Assembly (NCBI RefSeq): GCF_029784155.1
Contig: NC_073692.1
Location: 321,343,906 to 321,407,905 of the forward strand
Origin: Uranotaenia lowii
Lineage: Eukaryota; Arthropoda; Insecta; Diptera; Culicidae
Direction of reading: 5' to 3'
Length of the DNA stretch: 64,000 nucleotides
Shown here: positions 47,001 through 60,379 of the stretch, piece by piece
How the letters are laid out: each line of letters starts with the position of its first letter
Position numbering within the stretch: the first letter of the stretch is position 1
Translations under genes and position numbers: made by a program
Notes under the pieces: model-generated
What the model was told of the DNA's origin: nothing
What the model saw: only the letters and a program-made list of their open reading frames with translations
The model's database searches: none

Positions 47001-48200
47001 AAACCCTTTTTCATTAAAATTTATAAAATATTTAGATGATGGAACAACAATGTTATTGCTGAATAAGAGCTGTTTTTCCAATTTAGATCATTTAAATATC
47101 CACAGAATTACTTTAACTCATACTTTTTTTTAAAGAAAGATTTGTTCTGTTAATGCGTTAAAAGAAAAATAAACAATTAAGAGACTCGGTAGGCTGTGCT
47201 TGTTCGTGACAGACGTGTTTTCAGTGGTACAAAGTTTTAAGAAGTTTTTTATGCAAAAAATGCATTGTGAAAAATTGTCAATGATTGGATTTGGTCCATT
47301 CTCGAGACTTCTGCTTTTTTTTGGCTGCAATTCGCACGGCAATGAAGTAAATTGCTGATGAACCTGGGATAAATCCCAGGTTTCCTGGGATCTTGTGTAG
47401 AAAAAATATGGCGGAAAGGAATCTCTTGGAGGATGCGCTTTTAGAATGCAAATGTCGATCGATTCGAGCCGAATTTTCTTGAAGCACTAAAAGGATTGAG
47501 TGTGATTGATTTAAAAATTGGAAAACGTTTTTATTTTCTTGGATCCCCGAAATCGGAACCGCCTTTCGGGAGTCATCATTGCTTCGCCAGTGCAGTGGAA
47601 AACGGATTGGCTCGACTTGGAGAGGTTTGTTGAACAGATTTTATGTTCGCCCGCTGTCTAGCTTTCGAAGAAGACCCGTTTTACATCACAATTTTTAAGA
47701 AGCTAAAGTCACAATCTTTGACCAATTGGTTGAAGATACTTCAAAGTTCCATCATGGTATACATTTAAATGGTATTTTGAAGAGGAAGGAAGAATGAGCT
47801 AGGAATTTATGGAACACATCAATATTGTTATATTAATCAATCCTACTTGCCATGAAAGATCCCCCATATCTAAAACCCTCCCCAATCCTTTCTGAAACAG
47901 CTTCATAGATCGTATGAGTTCTCTGCACCTAAAGAGTTTATTTTGCTGTTTCAGAACTTCCCTACCATGATTACATTGATTTCCGCGGTGTGCATTATAG
48001 TACCTAACTGAAAATCAAAGCGGCACTTGAAATAAGTATTGAATCCAGAGGCTTATTTTGACATTTCGTGTTGGATCTGATTACAAGTTGTACTTTCTGT
48101 ATGAGCCAATGCAAGATATGTGTAGTCAGGCTATGCTATGCTGGGCTATGCTATAAAAGAAAAATGTGTTGCATACATAAAAAGCTAATTTATTATTGAT
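44004..48200. other. AT-rich DNA with decayed repeats
   Basis: Words of the TA-flanked element at 41132 recur at 44.4-44.75 kb (CCGGACCTACCC, CAGTCCGGTTCCCCG) and 46.1-46.6 kb (GATCCGGAGTTGTCTTGAAA). A perfect hairpin AACCTGGGA-TAAA-TCCCAGGTT lies at about 47361-47382. No gene was recognised. Confidence 0.4.
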
Positions 48201-49030
48201 GGAACTATTCATCTTCTATTCAAAGTGTAATCATTATTCTTAAATTTCAAAAAAAATTCAAAACAAAAAATCATATACCTGTTTCCTCCAGTTCATTTTT
48301 CTCAAAGAGGATACTATTTCGTTATTGAACGCACCTCTAATCTCAGCACTTAGTTCAGTCGGCGTGACGCGCACATTTTTTCCATTAAAATGTGTACATT
48401 CATCCGGTGTTATTTTAGCTTCTTCCAGTCGGTGTAACACCCAAAAATTATAGTACGCTCATAAAAACGTAATTTACGCCTTTGATTTTGGCCCTCTGGG
48501 TGGTGGTTGTGTCACCGTAATCAGAAGCGCTACCGGATTGAAGGCACCAAATTGCTCCGCACTTCCAGTTGATGTTGCAGGGTAGTAGTTGTTTGGTGCT
48601 GTTTGACACTTCCATCAAAGTGATTTGAAAGACAGCTGAGGCAAACCAGGTGACAGGCAGTTGTAAATTAATCGTGCATTCTGCCCTCCGGGGTCTGTCT
48701 GTCTCTTGGATGGGGACACAGGCTGTTGAGCGCGTTTGCATCTCTGTAAGCAGCAAATTGACCGAAACACTTTCAATTTTTTTCTTTCATGAAATATGCT
48801 TTTCACTGTCGATGTCGTTGTTGTCGTTTTCGTCGTTCTGAGCTGGGCTGTACGTTGTTAGAAGAGTAAATCACGTGCCCACACGTTTTGGGGTGTGGTT
48901 AGGTAAGTCTGGTTTCTGTGTACCTTGAACCCAGATGTATGTCGCCCGGTGTCAGTTGAGTTTTTTTTCTATGTCATAGGTTCGGTTTTTGTCCATCGCA
49001 TGCTTGGAAAAAATATTTTACAGTCAATAT
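48201..49030. other. Moderately GC-rich island, no confirmed gene
   Basis: The open frames here (60 codons at 48258-48440 minus, 102 at 48448-48756 minus) start at non-ATG codons or lack domains. This may be conserved non-coding or intronic DNA. Confidence 0.3.
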
Positions 49031-49056
49031 TTAGAGTAAAACAGTTGGTTGAATTA

Positions 49057-51812
49057 GCTTAGCTTAGCTTAGCTTGATTGACTACTCACATCCACCGTGA
49101 ATCATTGAACCCGAAATGCAACCTGATAAATGTTTTAAATCAATAGTTTTTCATAATCTTCACCTTATTGTTCTTAATTTTTATGATCAGAATTGTTATT
49201 CAAACTAAACGCATTTAGGATTCCATGATCGCAGGCGTGGCTCAGTAGAACAAGTTCCACATCGCCAATGGTTGCTACTCCGTGATTGACCGAGGCCATC
49301 AATTTTGTTCAAAGGTCAAAAGAATGGTGTCTGGGATTGACAACACATTCACAGTGCTCAAAACTGATGCTCTCTCTTTAATCATCAATAACGGCGCCGG
49401 CCACGTCCTAGTAGTCAATAGATAGTTTGGAAAAGAGAGAAAGGGAAAAAAGAATAATGTTGTGCCTTAGGACCGAGGTCACCTCTGCATCCTAGCAAAA
49501 AAAAAATGTTTTTGGAAGTATGGGTGAAAGGATGCGATAAGGAAACACTTTTGACTAGTGCAACTGATAACTTTCCTCTTAATTTCATGTGGATAACTAG
49601 TTCAGCATATAAATTTATAGTTGAGACTCATTTTAATGCTATTTGAATGAAAATATTTAAGCGAATAATAGTAACGCGGAAAAGAACACAATAATAATAA
49701 CAATAAGATTTTCGTCGTTTATTAAAATTCTTCAACTGCCTGTTTTAGACCTTCTTATAATAATATCTCACATTTATAAAAACTTTTTTCACTTTTATGG
49801 TTTCCTATATGTCTAAGCAAGTTTAAAGCAGAATGCCCTGGAATTGAAATTAGCTTTGCTTAAATTTTATTTATCTTTTTATAACAACGCTAATGAAATT
49901 CAACTTTTTTCCAAACTAGTCTAGGAAAATTGAAAATAATATCCATAAAAGAAATTTTATTCAAACGAAATTCATATAGGATAGTATATGTTATTTGATA
50001 TTCATTGCTTTAATGTAAGTTGTATATTCTTGTTTACTAAATCTCTGGTATAATGAAATGTATTTGAAAAACTTAATATTTTCTTCAAACTCTATTCAAT
50101 TCTGTTATAAATATTTGCTTTTACAAGGTTTGTATTGCCACATGTATTGCTGCAGCGAAAAACTGTCATATGTTGTCTTTTTGGAAACTATAGTTTTTTT
50201 TCTAAAATGAACCCGTTAAGAAATCATGAATTACACATAAGGGATATTAAATTATTTTTTATCTTTCTCTTGAGGAAAAATTACAATATACAATTTTATC
50301 CCAAGATAACAATTATTTTAATGTACAAAAAAAAAGAAATAAGAAAACATTATTACCATTGCTTACTTCTTAGATAAATGAGCCAAGACAGAATAACGGC
50401 AAAGAGCAACAAACATTAAGCTGAAATATTTGGAATTGAATCCATGTATTGTGGTTTCTTAATTGCTCTTCTGTTATACACAATTAAATATTGGAGATAT
50501 CAAAAACTGAATTAACTAAACACTGAAAACTATTGTCTCTTCTTCAGTTAAATTTGCTGGATTGTTAATGTTTTTAATCGGTATCAATCACTGTTCATGG
50601 AACTTTTTCAAAGCATGATACACAATAAAAATTAAATCTGACTATCAATATTTTTTATGAGGATTAAATACTTGTTTTTGAATTATCAGTTTTTTTCAGT
50701 TACTAAATTATCTTTCAAAGAAATTTTGGTAGCTTATCAAATAGTCGAAACTTTTATTCGATGTTTCCAAGTTACCTAAAAATTACAAAAAAATATGGAG
50801 TGAAAACATTTTTCATTCATACATTTGAGTAAAAAAAAATCACAAAAAAATGAACATATATTTTAACAACATAAACTAAGCCCGCTGTTCTTCTACCTAG
50901 TTTTGCAAAGTTTCTGTTCGAAAAGTGCTTTGGATGGCGCCTGAAGATATGCTTGTTTTCGAATGTATAAAAGAAGCGTTAATACATAACTCTAATACGT
51001 AACGCTCATACTTAACGCTAATGCTAGTCGTGACACTATTCATCTGATTCCTTGCGCCATCTTCATTTATTTTGAGCTTCGATATTGTATTTGTACATCA
51101 GATAATAAATTGGGAAAATCATTTGAGCGATCCATCGTAATAAAAGAAAATTTGCTTTTCAGTCGATATTTATAATACTCAATTTAAATTAATTTGTATT
51201 TTTCCCAAATTTTAAAAAAATATTTGAAAAAAAAAAATAAACTAAAAAACAAAACATATGAGAAGTGTTTTTGCTAGAGTAGTGTGTTACGAGTATTGAA
51301 ACGTATTTATTATTGTTCCCTGTAAGGCGGACCTTCAAAAACTGATAATAAGATAAAAAGGTAAAGGATACTTAGCTTGCTGGTATTAATATACTAGAGC
51401 ATTGGACTCCTTCCAGCTTTCGTTCTTAGCTTGTTGTCACACGCGTCAAAATATATTCAAACCGTTACGCTAACGCTAGCCAAGATTCGGTTCTCTTAAA
51501 AGCGCCATCTCTACCCATTTTTATTATTTTCTCGAAGTGCAAAAATTCTGTCACCAGCGCGTCATCCAACAACCAAATCGCACGAACCCAAAATACAATT
51601 TTCTCCGAATATACCGAACTATTTCACTGAGCATCACGAGTAATACAATTCTTAACACTTTTTTCAGCCGTTTCACGAAAAATTTCAAATTTTACGATGC
51701 TAGAACCTCTAAAAATAAACTTATAAATCTCCTCAAAACACCTCGCGTTCCCGTATTAAAGAACAATGATGATTCTCTAGAAACTCCAGAAATATTTTTT
51801 TAGTTTTTTTTC
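49057..51812 (-). mobile_element. Insertion bounded by 26-bp direct repeats, beginning with the (AGCTT)-tail retroposon
   Basis: The 26-bp sequence starting TTAGAGTAAAACAGTTGGTT occurs at 49031-49056 and again at 51813-51838. Directly after the first copy come GCTTAGCTTAGCTTAGCTTG and the conserved retroposon blocks (to about 49500), in minus orientation with the tail at the left. The remaining 2.3 kb to the second repeat is AT-rich with no recognised coding. It could be more of the same retroposon, a co-mobilised flank, or later insertions. Confidence 0.55.
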
Positions 51813-51838
51813 TTAGAGTAAAACAGTTGGTTGAATTA

Positions 51839-52079
51839 TAAGAAAAACTCATTGGTTTAGATTTTTTTAACGGTCGCCATGTAAGAAAACTGGCCAAACT
51901 TCCAAGGGCTTTTTGATAAGACGTCTCCATTCTCATTGCAAGCATTTGAATGTTGTTAAAACAGCTGATTAAACGATTCAAACGATTATAATTTTTTATG
52001 CTAATATGTTTGAGAAATTAACCAAAGTGATTCTACTATTCCATGCAAAACCAATCATCTATCCGATATTTATAGCCCC
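51839..52079. other. AT-rich DNA, no recognised feature
   Basis: No gene or repeat boundary was seen between the 26-bp repeat and the next GC-richer island. Confidence 0.35.
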
Positions 52080-52930
52080 AATAACTTGCAGCCGGGCCCA
52101 TCCTAGCCTAGTCAAATTGGAATTAAAATTCACTTGTTAATCGAGAGACATTAAACCGAACAACCGAACTCACATTTTCCCGGTCACGGCAATGCCATGT
52201 ACCTACTCTAGCTAGCCTAGCAGTAATCACTCGGCTCAGACCGGAAATTGTTCTCGTTATAGACAACTCAAAGACGACAACAGTAAAAATCCCAAACAAC
52301 CAATTTGTACACACCCAGAAAACTCCTATCGTATATTCCCGCCACATGATGGGACAGATCCACCCGCACCTAACCTCTAGAATTAAATTCTGGAGGAAAA
52401 AAAAAAGTTCCAAAAGCCGAACGTGCCAGTTTCATTCATTCATTCAGTATGTTTCGATTCAACCTAGGGGGTTCCTGTCTCTTTGACCTTCCCCCTATCC
52501 ACTTCAATCACCTTCAATCAGCTAATGTGGTTGCGTCGCTGTGGAGTGTGTAGGGCTCGGTGAATGAAGGCAACACAACAAAAAAAAATTAAGGTGATTA
52601 CACTCCAAACTCGTCGTTGTCGTCGTTTGCCTTCATTCGTTGATGGACCTAGCGTGTGCGATCGATCGCACAAGTTTCAAGATCAATCAATCGATCCGAG
52701 TCCATCAACTGGAGAAAGAAAAACCGGAGAAAAAGAGGTGCACCCAACCAATCCACCCACCCATCGATCGGGGGTAAGGTATCGAACGTCCTACCTGGAA
52801 GGCGATCGGTGAGGAACTTATGCTTGTGATCTGTTTTTGAGACAGAGGAAGCAAAAAAAGTGTGTATGAAAGAATCAGCTGAACGTTAAATTCGTCTTTA
52901 CGCAGCTCAATCAGCAACTATCATCTTTTA
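52080..52930. other. GC-richer island
   Basis: It contains GTGTGCGATCGATCGCACAA near 52655, which is palindromic around GTGCGATCGATCGCAC, and several TCGTCGTTGTCGTCG words. No domain is visible in the open frames. It is a candidate regulatory region. Confidence 0.3.
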
Positions 52931-53217
52931 GTTTTTTTTTGGCTGGAAGTGACACTCTTTTCTTTTTTGCTTCTCGTTGGCGATGTTAGAATATTCATTT
53001 TTTAAATATCCAAATGTTCTTTTGGGAGTAAACTTGTTTTGAATTTTGTGGGATTTTCAATCACAGTTCCTTCAAACAAAAACAGATGCTTCCATGTTGC
53101 AGTTTAGCAAGGGAGCTAAAAAATAGTTGAACAGTCAACAATTTTGAACAAAGTTTGTCCGTCTAAGCTTAGTTCGTTTCTTCACAGAATGAAGCAAGCA
53201 TGAGGAAAAAAAAGAAA

Positions 53218-53785
53218 AATACCTATTTCAATCTTAAAAGAAGTTTTATTACACAGATTGTTATGATGTTAAGTTACAACTTATGTACGTACATATACAT
53301 CTCGGATCTAACTTAACGCAAGAATGTGTGATAACTAAATCTAAAAAATTGTTTCACAGTTGAATCAAGCTGGCGTAGAACTATTTAGTATAAACAAAGT
53401 GAATCCATTTATGGAAGAAGATTCAGTGTTTATGTCCTTACTCCACTTTGTTTCAAAAAGGGTGTTCGGTTCAAAAATTGGTCAAACTAAATTGCGTGAA
53501 AAATACCATTTTCAATCTTAAAAGAAGTTTTATTACACAGATTGTTAGATTGTTAAGTTGCAACTTATGTACGTACATATACATCTCGGATCTAACTAAA
53601 CTCAAGAATGTGTGATAACTAAATCAAAAAAATGTTCCACAGTTGAGCTGGCGTAGAACTAGCATAAACAAAGTGAATCAATTTATGGAAGAAGATTCAG
53701 TGTTTGTGTCCTTACTCTACTTTGTTTCATAAAGGGTGTTCGGATCAAAAAGTGGTCAAACTAAATTGCGTGTAAATCGATTACT
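53218..53785 (+). repeat. Tandem duplication of about 280 bp including a transposon end
   Basis: The block from TTCAATCTTAAAAGAAG at 53227 recurs at 53511 (period 284, narrowing to 274 at the right by small deletions). Each copy ends with the ITmD37E-like terminus AAGGGTGTTCGG. The duplication therefore copied the flank together with the left end of the transposon. Confidence 0.85.
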
Positions 53786-54330
53786 TAGTTATTAAAAAAA
53801 ATCAAAGTATCTTTCTTTTTGAAGTTCAATCTGTATAAAAGACGGAAAACAATACTCAGTTAAGTTTCCGGTCGATCTGGTCCAAATTTGCTTTCGTTTG
53901 ACGCCTGCCATCAGATTATGTTCAGTCACTTTAATCGCTTCCTTCAGGGCAGAACGCCTGCTGGCTGCTGCTTACAGTTTTTTGGGTCTTCTCAAGTTTC
54001 TGCTTGACTATAACCCAATATTTTTCGATTGAACGAAAGTTCTGGTGTGTTGGAAGGGTTCCTATCCATGGGCTGAACCTGAATGTTGCTAACGGCATAC
54101 CACTCTATGGCATTTTCTCGATAAAGACAGGATAACATATGTCACCAAAAACGGAACAGACAATTCATGTTTCTTCAGGAAAGGTAGTAAACGCTTTTTA
54201 GAAGTTCACTATTGGAGTAGAGTCTGATTTGAGGGTAAAGTTGTACAAAATTTTTATTTGTAGCTCCTCTTGCTTGGACGCCATTTTAATAAATAAAGAT
54301 CTTATGTCAAATCCAAATTGATGCAATTAT
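53732..54330 (-). pseudogene. Decayed ITmD37E transposon and transposase remnant
   Basis: The left end AAGGGTGTTCGG follows TA (53730-53731). On the minus strand, about 54130-53990 encodes ENAIEWYA, NPSNTPEL and, after a one-base shift, SIEKYWVIVKQ, matching the DD37E C-terminal region. An N-terminal MASKQEE start survives at 54284. The middle of the protein is deleted, and no right inverted repeat was found. Confidence 0.75.
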
Positions 54331-56825
54331 GGGTTAGATTAGAACTATTGAATGATCACTCATGGATGGATATTCAAAACGAATATCCGATAAACTCTGT
54401 ACTGTTGCATAGTGGTTTAAATCAGGGGTGAGACACCTTTTGGAGCAACGGGCCATTTTTAATTTGAAATTTTTTCAGCAGGCTGCATTAAACAACATTT
54501 AGGTTATACCTAATAGTTTGCAGAGCCTTACGTAATTTTGTACAACGACAATTTTTGGACAAAAGACAAAACTAAATCCTGGTCATTTTACAATAATTTG
54601 AATGTTTTAATTAATTTGAAATGTTTATCGAATATTCTTTTTTTTTACAAAAAGGAAACATCTTGCTTTTATTTATTTGAAACGAAAAATTTTAAAGTCT
54701 TTCTATGGTTCGTGAAAAGATTTGTACCGTTTTCTGAGAAAAACCATTTTCTGTTCCAAATGATGCGATGGTATTTTTTGTCATCACTTCCATTAAAAAG
54801 TTTCGTGAAGCTAAACTGCAACGATATTTTTTTCTGTGCCCATTTTGGAAAAGTTTTTTTCACAATTTATTCTAATTTTGTAATGAAGCCTCAATTTGTT
54901 TCTATATACCGTGATTTTTGTTAATTAATGAAATCATTGCATTGAGATGTTGAGCAAAGTTTCAAAATAATGAAAAATTCATAACTTCACCGATTTTCAA
55001 TTATCCTTGTCAATGTTACAGTTTACATTTTTGATTCTAGAAAATTTTGTCAGATTCCATAAATTTTATTAATTTAATTTAGATACCCCTGGGATAGGCT
55101 TGCGTAGGCTGAATCATGAAAATCTTATGGCTTTGTTAACGTCGATTGCTTATTTTGAAGTATTATGACTCAATTCAATTAATGTTTAGCATGATTTGCC
55201 TATTAAATTTCTGGAAATAGCATCACACATAACACAAGACAACAAAATTCAAATTTTTCCGAGGTGCAAGGAATCTTACAGCTGATTTTGACTAATTCAG
55301 GAGCCCTGTATCCAAATATTCAATAAGTTTTTCTCTCTCTAGTTTTCGAGATTACTTTAAAAAATAAGTTATAACAATTTGGATCCTTTTTTGGCAGTTT
55401 TTACAGTTTGTAAAATACAAATATTTATTTTTTTAAAGCTTTGTATTTCTGAGAATATCTTGCCAATATCTAAGTCCTTGATTAAATGAAAGGTAGTAAA
55501 TTAATTGAAGTTTTCATAATGAATTATTAATTCATTAGTTATGAAAGATCGATTTAACTCAAAACTGATCCATTAAAAAATTTCGAAACGCTATATCACC
55601 GAACTACGAAATCTGAGAAATGCTTTGAATTCAGGACGCCAAAATTTTACAAAATCAGTAGCTGAAACAGAGGCACCAAAAATGCTGTACCCCTGCGTAA
55701 TAGTTCCAAACTTTTTGGATTGAATCACAGAATTACAAAAAAAAAAAAAAAAATTTGTCGAGAAATTCACTGAGTCATGTCGATAGGAAAACTATAAATT
55801 CATCAAGTTTTTATCATTGAATTTTCGTTATTTCCGTCATTAATCGAGAACAAAAATATTTTACTTCATCACACAATTTTAACTATGCTTGAAACGAAAA
55901 ATAATTACTTAACCAACTTCTATATTCCGGTTTTCCAAAAAATAATACTGCATCTTTGCGACAATAAATAGCTTAAATCCTACGAAAAAGTGAACAATCT
56001 TGATGATTATGGGACAAATAAAAACTGCAAATAAGTGTCGAGCATATCAAGTTATTGATATATATGACGCTAAAACAAATCATTGATATGATCAAAAAGT
56101 TTGAAGCCAAAGGGTTATTAAAGCGTAAAAGTTTATTTCGAGAAAACAAACTTTCAAGTGGTTGTGTTATTCGAATTTATGAAAATTTTTGTAAAATTTT
56201 TATATTTCTTTCCATCGTAAAAATGTGTAAATAAAATTCTAAAAATCTGAAAAATCACTCACAAAAAATTTGAAAAATGAAAAATTGTTTGATGCCGTGA
56301 ACATGCCGTCATTTATCGAGAGATCTTGATAACACCGGCCAAAAAAAAGTGTTTCAAGATTCATAACTTATTAATTATCAACTAAAAGCACAAAAAAACG
56401 CTCTACTCTTTTCTAAATGACGCAGTAATTATATTTTCTGATCAACTTCAACAAAATTACTAAATAAGTGGCTTTGAACTTTACCCGTTTTTGTCACTGT
56501 CCTCCCACTTGTCACTCTAATATGCATCATGGGGGTGACATTCAAGTTTACTTGAAAATTATTTTTTTACACTTTCTTCTGAAATTTTTTTTATCTGTTA
56601 AGAAAACATTTATAACGATTCTTTCTTTCATAAAGTTCATAACTTTTAATCCACCAGATTTACAGATAACGAAAATTATCTTTTATTAACATTTTTTCGC
56701 AGTGTATATTATAGATTCGTAAATTGTTGCATGAAAGGATGTTGTATAGAAGAATATGAAAATAACATTATTGAGAAAATTTGTTAAAATTTGAAGTTCA
56801 TTTTGATTGACTGTTTTTCGAAAAT
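54331..56825. other. AT-rich DNA, no recognised gene
   Basis: The longest open frame is 128 codons (54538-54924, plus). It is Phe/Lys/Asn-rich, as expected for chance AT-rich frames, and starts at TTG. A poly-A run lies at about 55736-55752. Confidence 0.4.
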
Positions 56826-58960
56826 TTGGAAATCACCCCCTCCCCCTCCCAAGCGCCAATTCTAGCACAGAACATGGATACTACTTATGTTCCTATAGTT
56901 GAAGTTTGTATTCTGGGAGTTTTTCAAAATCCATGTTCGATTAAGTTAAACCGTCCATTCGATTGCATCCGCTGCTTCATTTTGTCAAAACGAACTTGTA
57001 CAGAATCTCAACTTACCACAAATATATGTATCAGCAATCGATACATTGTAAACATAATCTCGCGAAAACTAAATCAACCTAATGCTAAATCGAATTGCAT
57101 AACAAATGAGGATGACGTTTCGTCTGCACATAAGTAAATGCCGACCGGGGGCTTTGGGAAACCGAAACCCCATAATGCCATGAAAATTAGAACTGATGCC
57201 GGCGTACGGCGGCACAAGTGTCAGAAAGACCCGCGGCCCCGTGCTGGATCAATTTGTACCAGTAGTGAATGAACATACAATTCTAGGGCTACATGATGAC
57301 GATTGCATTTCGCTAGTTGGCTGCATAATGTTGAAGTGTGTGGATGAATGAAGGGAGTTGGAGCAGCAGAAAAATGGTGCACTAGTCTATAATCCTCCTG
57401 TCCAAATCGCAACACTTCGAGAGCGCTGCGGATCGTTTGTTAGTTTAGTTTTAGCTTCCCGCAATTTGTTAGAGAATTGCATCGTGATGAGATGCACAAT
57501 AGTTAGTAGGAAGGTATATAGTGAGGTTTAGGTGCAACTACCGGTCAGTAGATTTTCCAGCACACGTTTGCGTTTGCGCGAAATCGTGGTGGTGACTTCA
57601 TTATCATAAAAGCGGCATCTGAGAATTTAGGTGCTGCCGTTGACTGCGAAACCGAAACGCTCATCAACAGGTAGTTGAGGTGGAATTACATAGCAGATTG
57701 ACCAGTTGTGGGTTAGTATTCTATAATAGCGGATCTGGTCGTAGGAAAATTGCCGACCCAACGAGGAAGAATGATTTGCAAACCTCCGGATTGCATAAAA
57801 CACGATTAATTAAACGGTGCTGATTGACAAATCGTATGCGGCTACCGTTTGAGTGTCCGCTGTCCAACTTGTTAGTAACTAAAAGCCTTGAGGCACCGCT
57901 TTGATGCAAAGCATCGCGATCCACGGCGAGAATGTAGGTTAGCTGATTGAATAGTTGAAAATCACACGAAATTGAACTCGTCTCGAGCTTTCCTAATCAA
58001 CGAAAAGAGACATGTCAATGTTCGGTTACTCATCAATCAGGGACCTCCCACAGTAAGACTCCAAACACAAGAATAGCAGCGTTTTTACAATAAATTAAAT
58101 GTGTCACAAAAGTAATCGATAATCTCCGGCCTATTGGTTTTATGGTCTATTCAATTGAACCACAGAAATACCTGCCATCATACCATCAGGTTTCATGTCA
58201 CCACAAAGAACCTCGGTGACGATGATGATGACGAGTGACTCATGATTTATTGCGTACACATCCTTCAGACGTCCGGACGCCTCAATCGGCCATCGGCCGA
58301 GGCGCACCGGGCAGACAGATGACAAATCTTTCTGATTGAAAGGCATCGTTAAATGAACAACAGAATCAACGGTAGCCAATCTTGTCCCAGCTTCTTTTTG
58401 CCTCAACTTCCAGCAACGGCAGGAACTGTCCAGGGGCAACAAAAAATTAGTTATAATTAATTCAGTTCACATCGGCGGCACCGTCCCGTCGACCTCACAT
58501 CCCGGTAGCAGCTCAAACTAAGACCCAAGAAGGTTGGGGGCAAACATCACGGTAGCATCTTCTGAAGGTCTAAATTTGTTGATCTTCTGATATTACTGCT
58601 CCCGGCTGCAAACGGTATGGCATGGTTCCTCAACAGCGATAACAAAATCTACCGGTAGAAGTAGCATCCGACAACCGAAAACGGCTTACCATGAAGAGGA
58701 ACAACTTTATAAATGGGTTATCCTTCCGAGAATGAATTTTTTCTTGGATAGTTGGGCTCAGAGGTGTGCATTTTTTAGGTGAAGTTTGCCGTGTGTCAGT
58801 CGCGGTCTTGTTATTAGAATGTAACTTAAGTTTTAAGTTTGAAAACATCAACATGTATTCTGTCTGAGATCCTGTTAGCCGTTCTTCTGATTTCTTGTCA
58901 CGGTTTTTAAAAACCTGCGCGACAATAGTGAACTTTCATAACAACTTTTGACTGTTGCTT
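56826..58960. other. GC-richer, repeat-poor island
   Basis: About 2.1 kb of balanced composition contains CCATCGGCCGAGGCGC near 58292 and a TTATCGATAATCTCC-like block near 58115. Open frames up to 103 codons show no domains. This is a candidate cis-regulatory region or an unrecognised exon. Confidence 0.3.
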
Positions 58961-59069
58961 TACAACAAGAATAGTCATTGTTTATATCATCCAAGCAGGA
59001 ACCACACTTTCAGTTCCATTCAGTAAGCGAAACCTTAAATGATAGCGGCACCATGGAGATTAGTAAATA

Positions 59070-60110
59070 AAGGGTGTCCACCATGAAAATGCCCCACTGT
59101 GAAATTGCTCTAACTTTTTAACCGTTGGGTAGAATTTAATGAAAATTTGGGTGGATTTAGTTCATAGTGCATTGTTTACATCCTGCAAGTTTTAATGTCC
59201 AGTGAACAAAACTCGCGAAAATGGAGTCGAAAGAAAGAATAAAATCTTGCGCATTCATCAACAAAAATCTATCGCATCGTTCCATAGCTAAAACGTTGGG
59301 AATCGCCAATTCGACGGCGTCGCGAGTGATAAAGGTTCGAGGAACGATTGACGACCGATCGGAAGCCCAGAAGTGAAGGACAACGTATTCCGTACAGCAC
59401 CAAAAATCACAACCGCGTAGATTGGATCTTCAACCGAAATCCAGAAGGCCTCCGTTCGGGATGTGGCTAAGAAGCAGCACCTAAGCCGAAGTTTTGTCCA
59501 GAAGGCTCCAAAAGGTCCAAAAGTTCCAAAGTAGAAGGTCCAAAACTATGGCTGGACTTCAAACAGATCCCCAGCAACCTGTTGCAAGGAAACGATGAAA
59601 GGACAGGTGTATATGAAAGAGTGCCTCCAGATGCGGCTGCTTCCTCTCCTGAAGGCCCACAACTTCCCAGCAATCTTCTGGCTGGATTTGGCCTCATGCC
59701 ACTATTCCAAGGACGTGCTGAAATGGTATGCGGACAATAAGGTCAATTTCGTGCCGAAAATGTTCAACCCTGCCAACACTTCGGAGCTCCGCCCCAATCG
59801 AGAAGTACTAGGCGATTAAGAAGCAGCACCTTTTTAAACGACTTAAGGTAGTGAAGACAGTTGAGGAGCTGAAGCTGAGGGTTTACATGCAAAAAACGGT
59901 TTATTCACAGGTTGTGTAAAATCTTATGGCCGGGGTTAAGGCCAAGGTGCGGGCATTTACGTATGGACTGTAAATAAAATACAAGTAAAATCAAGATAAA
60001 ATCAAATTTAATAGGTATTTTTCAATCCCTGAAAATTTGATGGAAATCGAATAAAAACTCGAATTTTACAAATTAATTTTGTGTGTATCAATTTCATCGT
60101 GGTTACCCTT
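59070..60110 (+). mobile_element. ITmD37E-like transposon, 1041 bp, full ends
   Basis: The inverted ends are AAGGGTGTCCACCATGAAAA and (complement) AAGGGTAACCACGATGAAAT, flanked by TA at 59068-59069 and 60111-60112. It contains a broken plus-strand transposase. The termini differ from the copy at 22553, so it is a different subfamily. Confidence 0.88.
59221..59973 (+). pseudogene. ITmD37E-like transposase pseudogene
   Basis: It starts MESKERIKSCAFI (ATG 59221), followed by a helix-turn-helix-like IAKTLGIANSTASRVIKVRG. The C-terminal part has WLDLASCHYSKDVLKWYA and NPANTSELRP. An extra base then shifts the frame before IEKY, and the next Trp codon reads TAG. The final part VRAFTYGL ends at 59971-59973. 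Only about 250 codons remain against the usual 330-350, and the region of the first catalytic Asp appears deleted. It is not functional. Confidence 0.85.
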
Positions 60111-60379
60111 TACCGAACCGGCTTCTTTAGAAAAAAAAACGTAAAAGTTCTAAATTGAAAACTAAATAAATTTTTCGGTGAGGATTGACTCGAAAATGAC
60201 GTTGGTGACCTGATATTCAATTGAATATCTACTGTGAGTCCGTGAGTCGATTCATGAGATTTGCAGGTATATGCCTTTAAAACTATCTGAAGCCCCTGAC
60301 TTTGATTCAACTTAGAACAGGTTTGAAACCTCCCTTTGATATAGGTATGAGTGAACATACACCCTTAAAAAACCATCCG

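Noticed and set aside
48258..48440. 60-codon minus-strand protein (LHRLEEAKITPDECTHF...)
   Set aside because: The frame starts at GTG, has no recognised domain and no splice context. It is kept only as part of an island.
59467..59697. Minus-strand 76-codon frame opposite the transposase
   Set aside because: It is an antisense shadow of the ITmD37E-like pseudogene.
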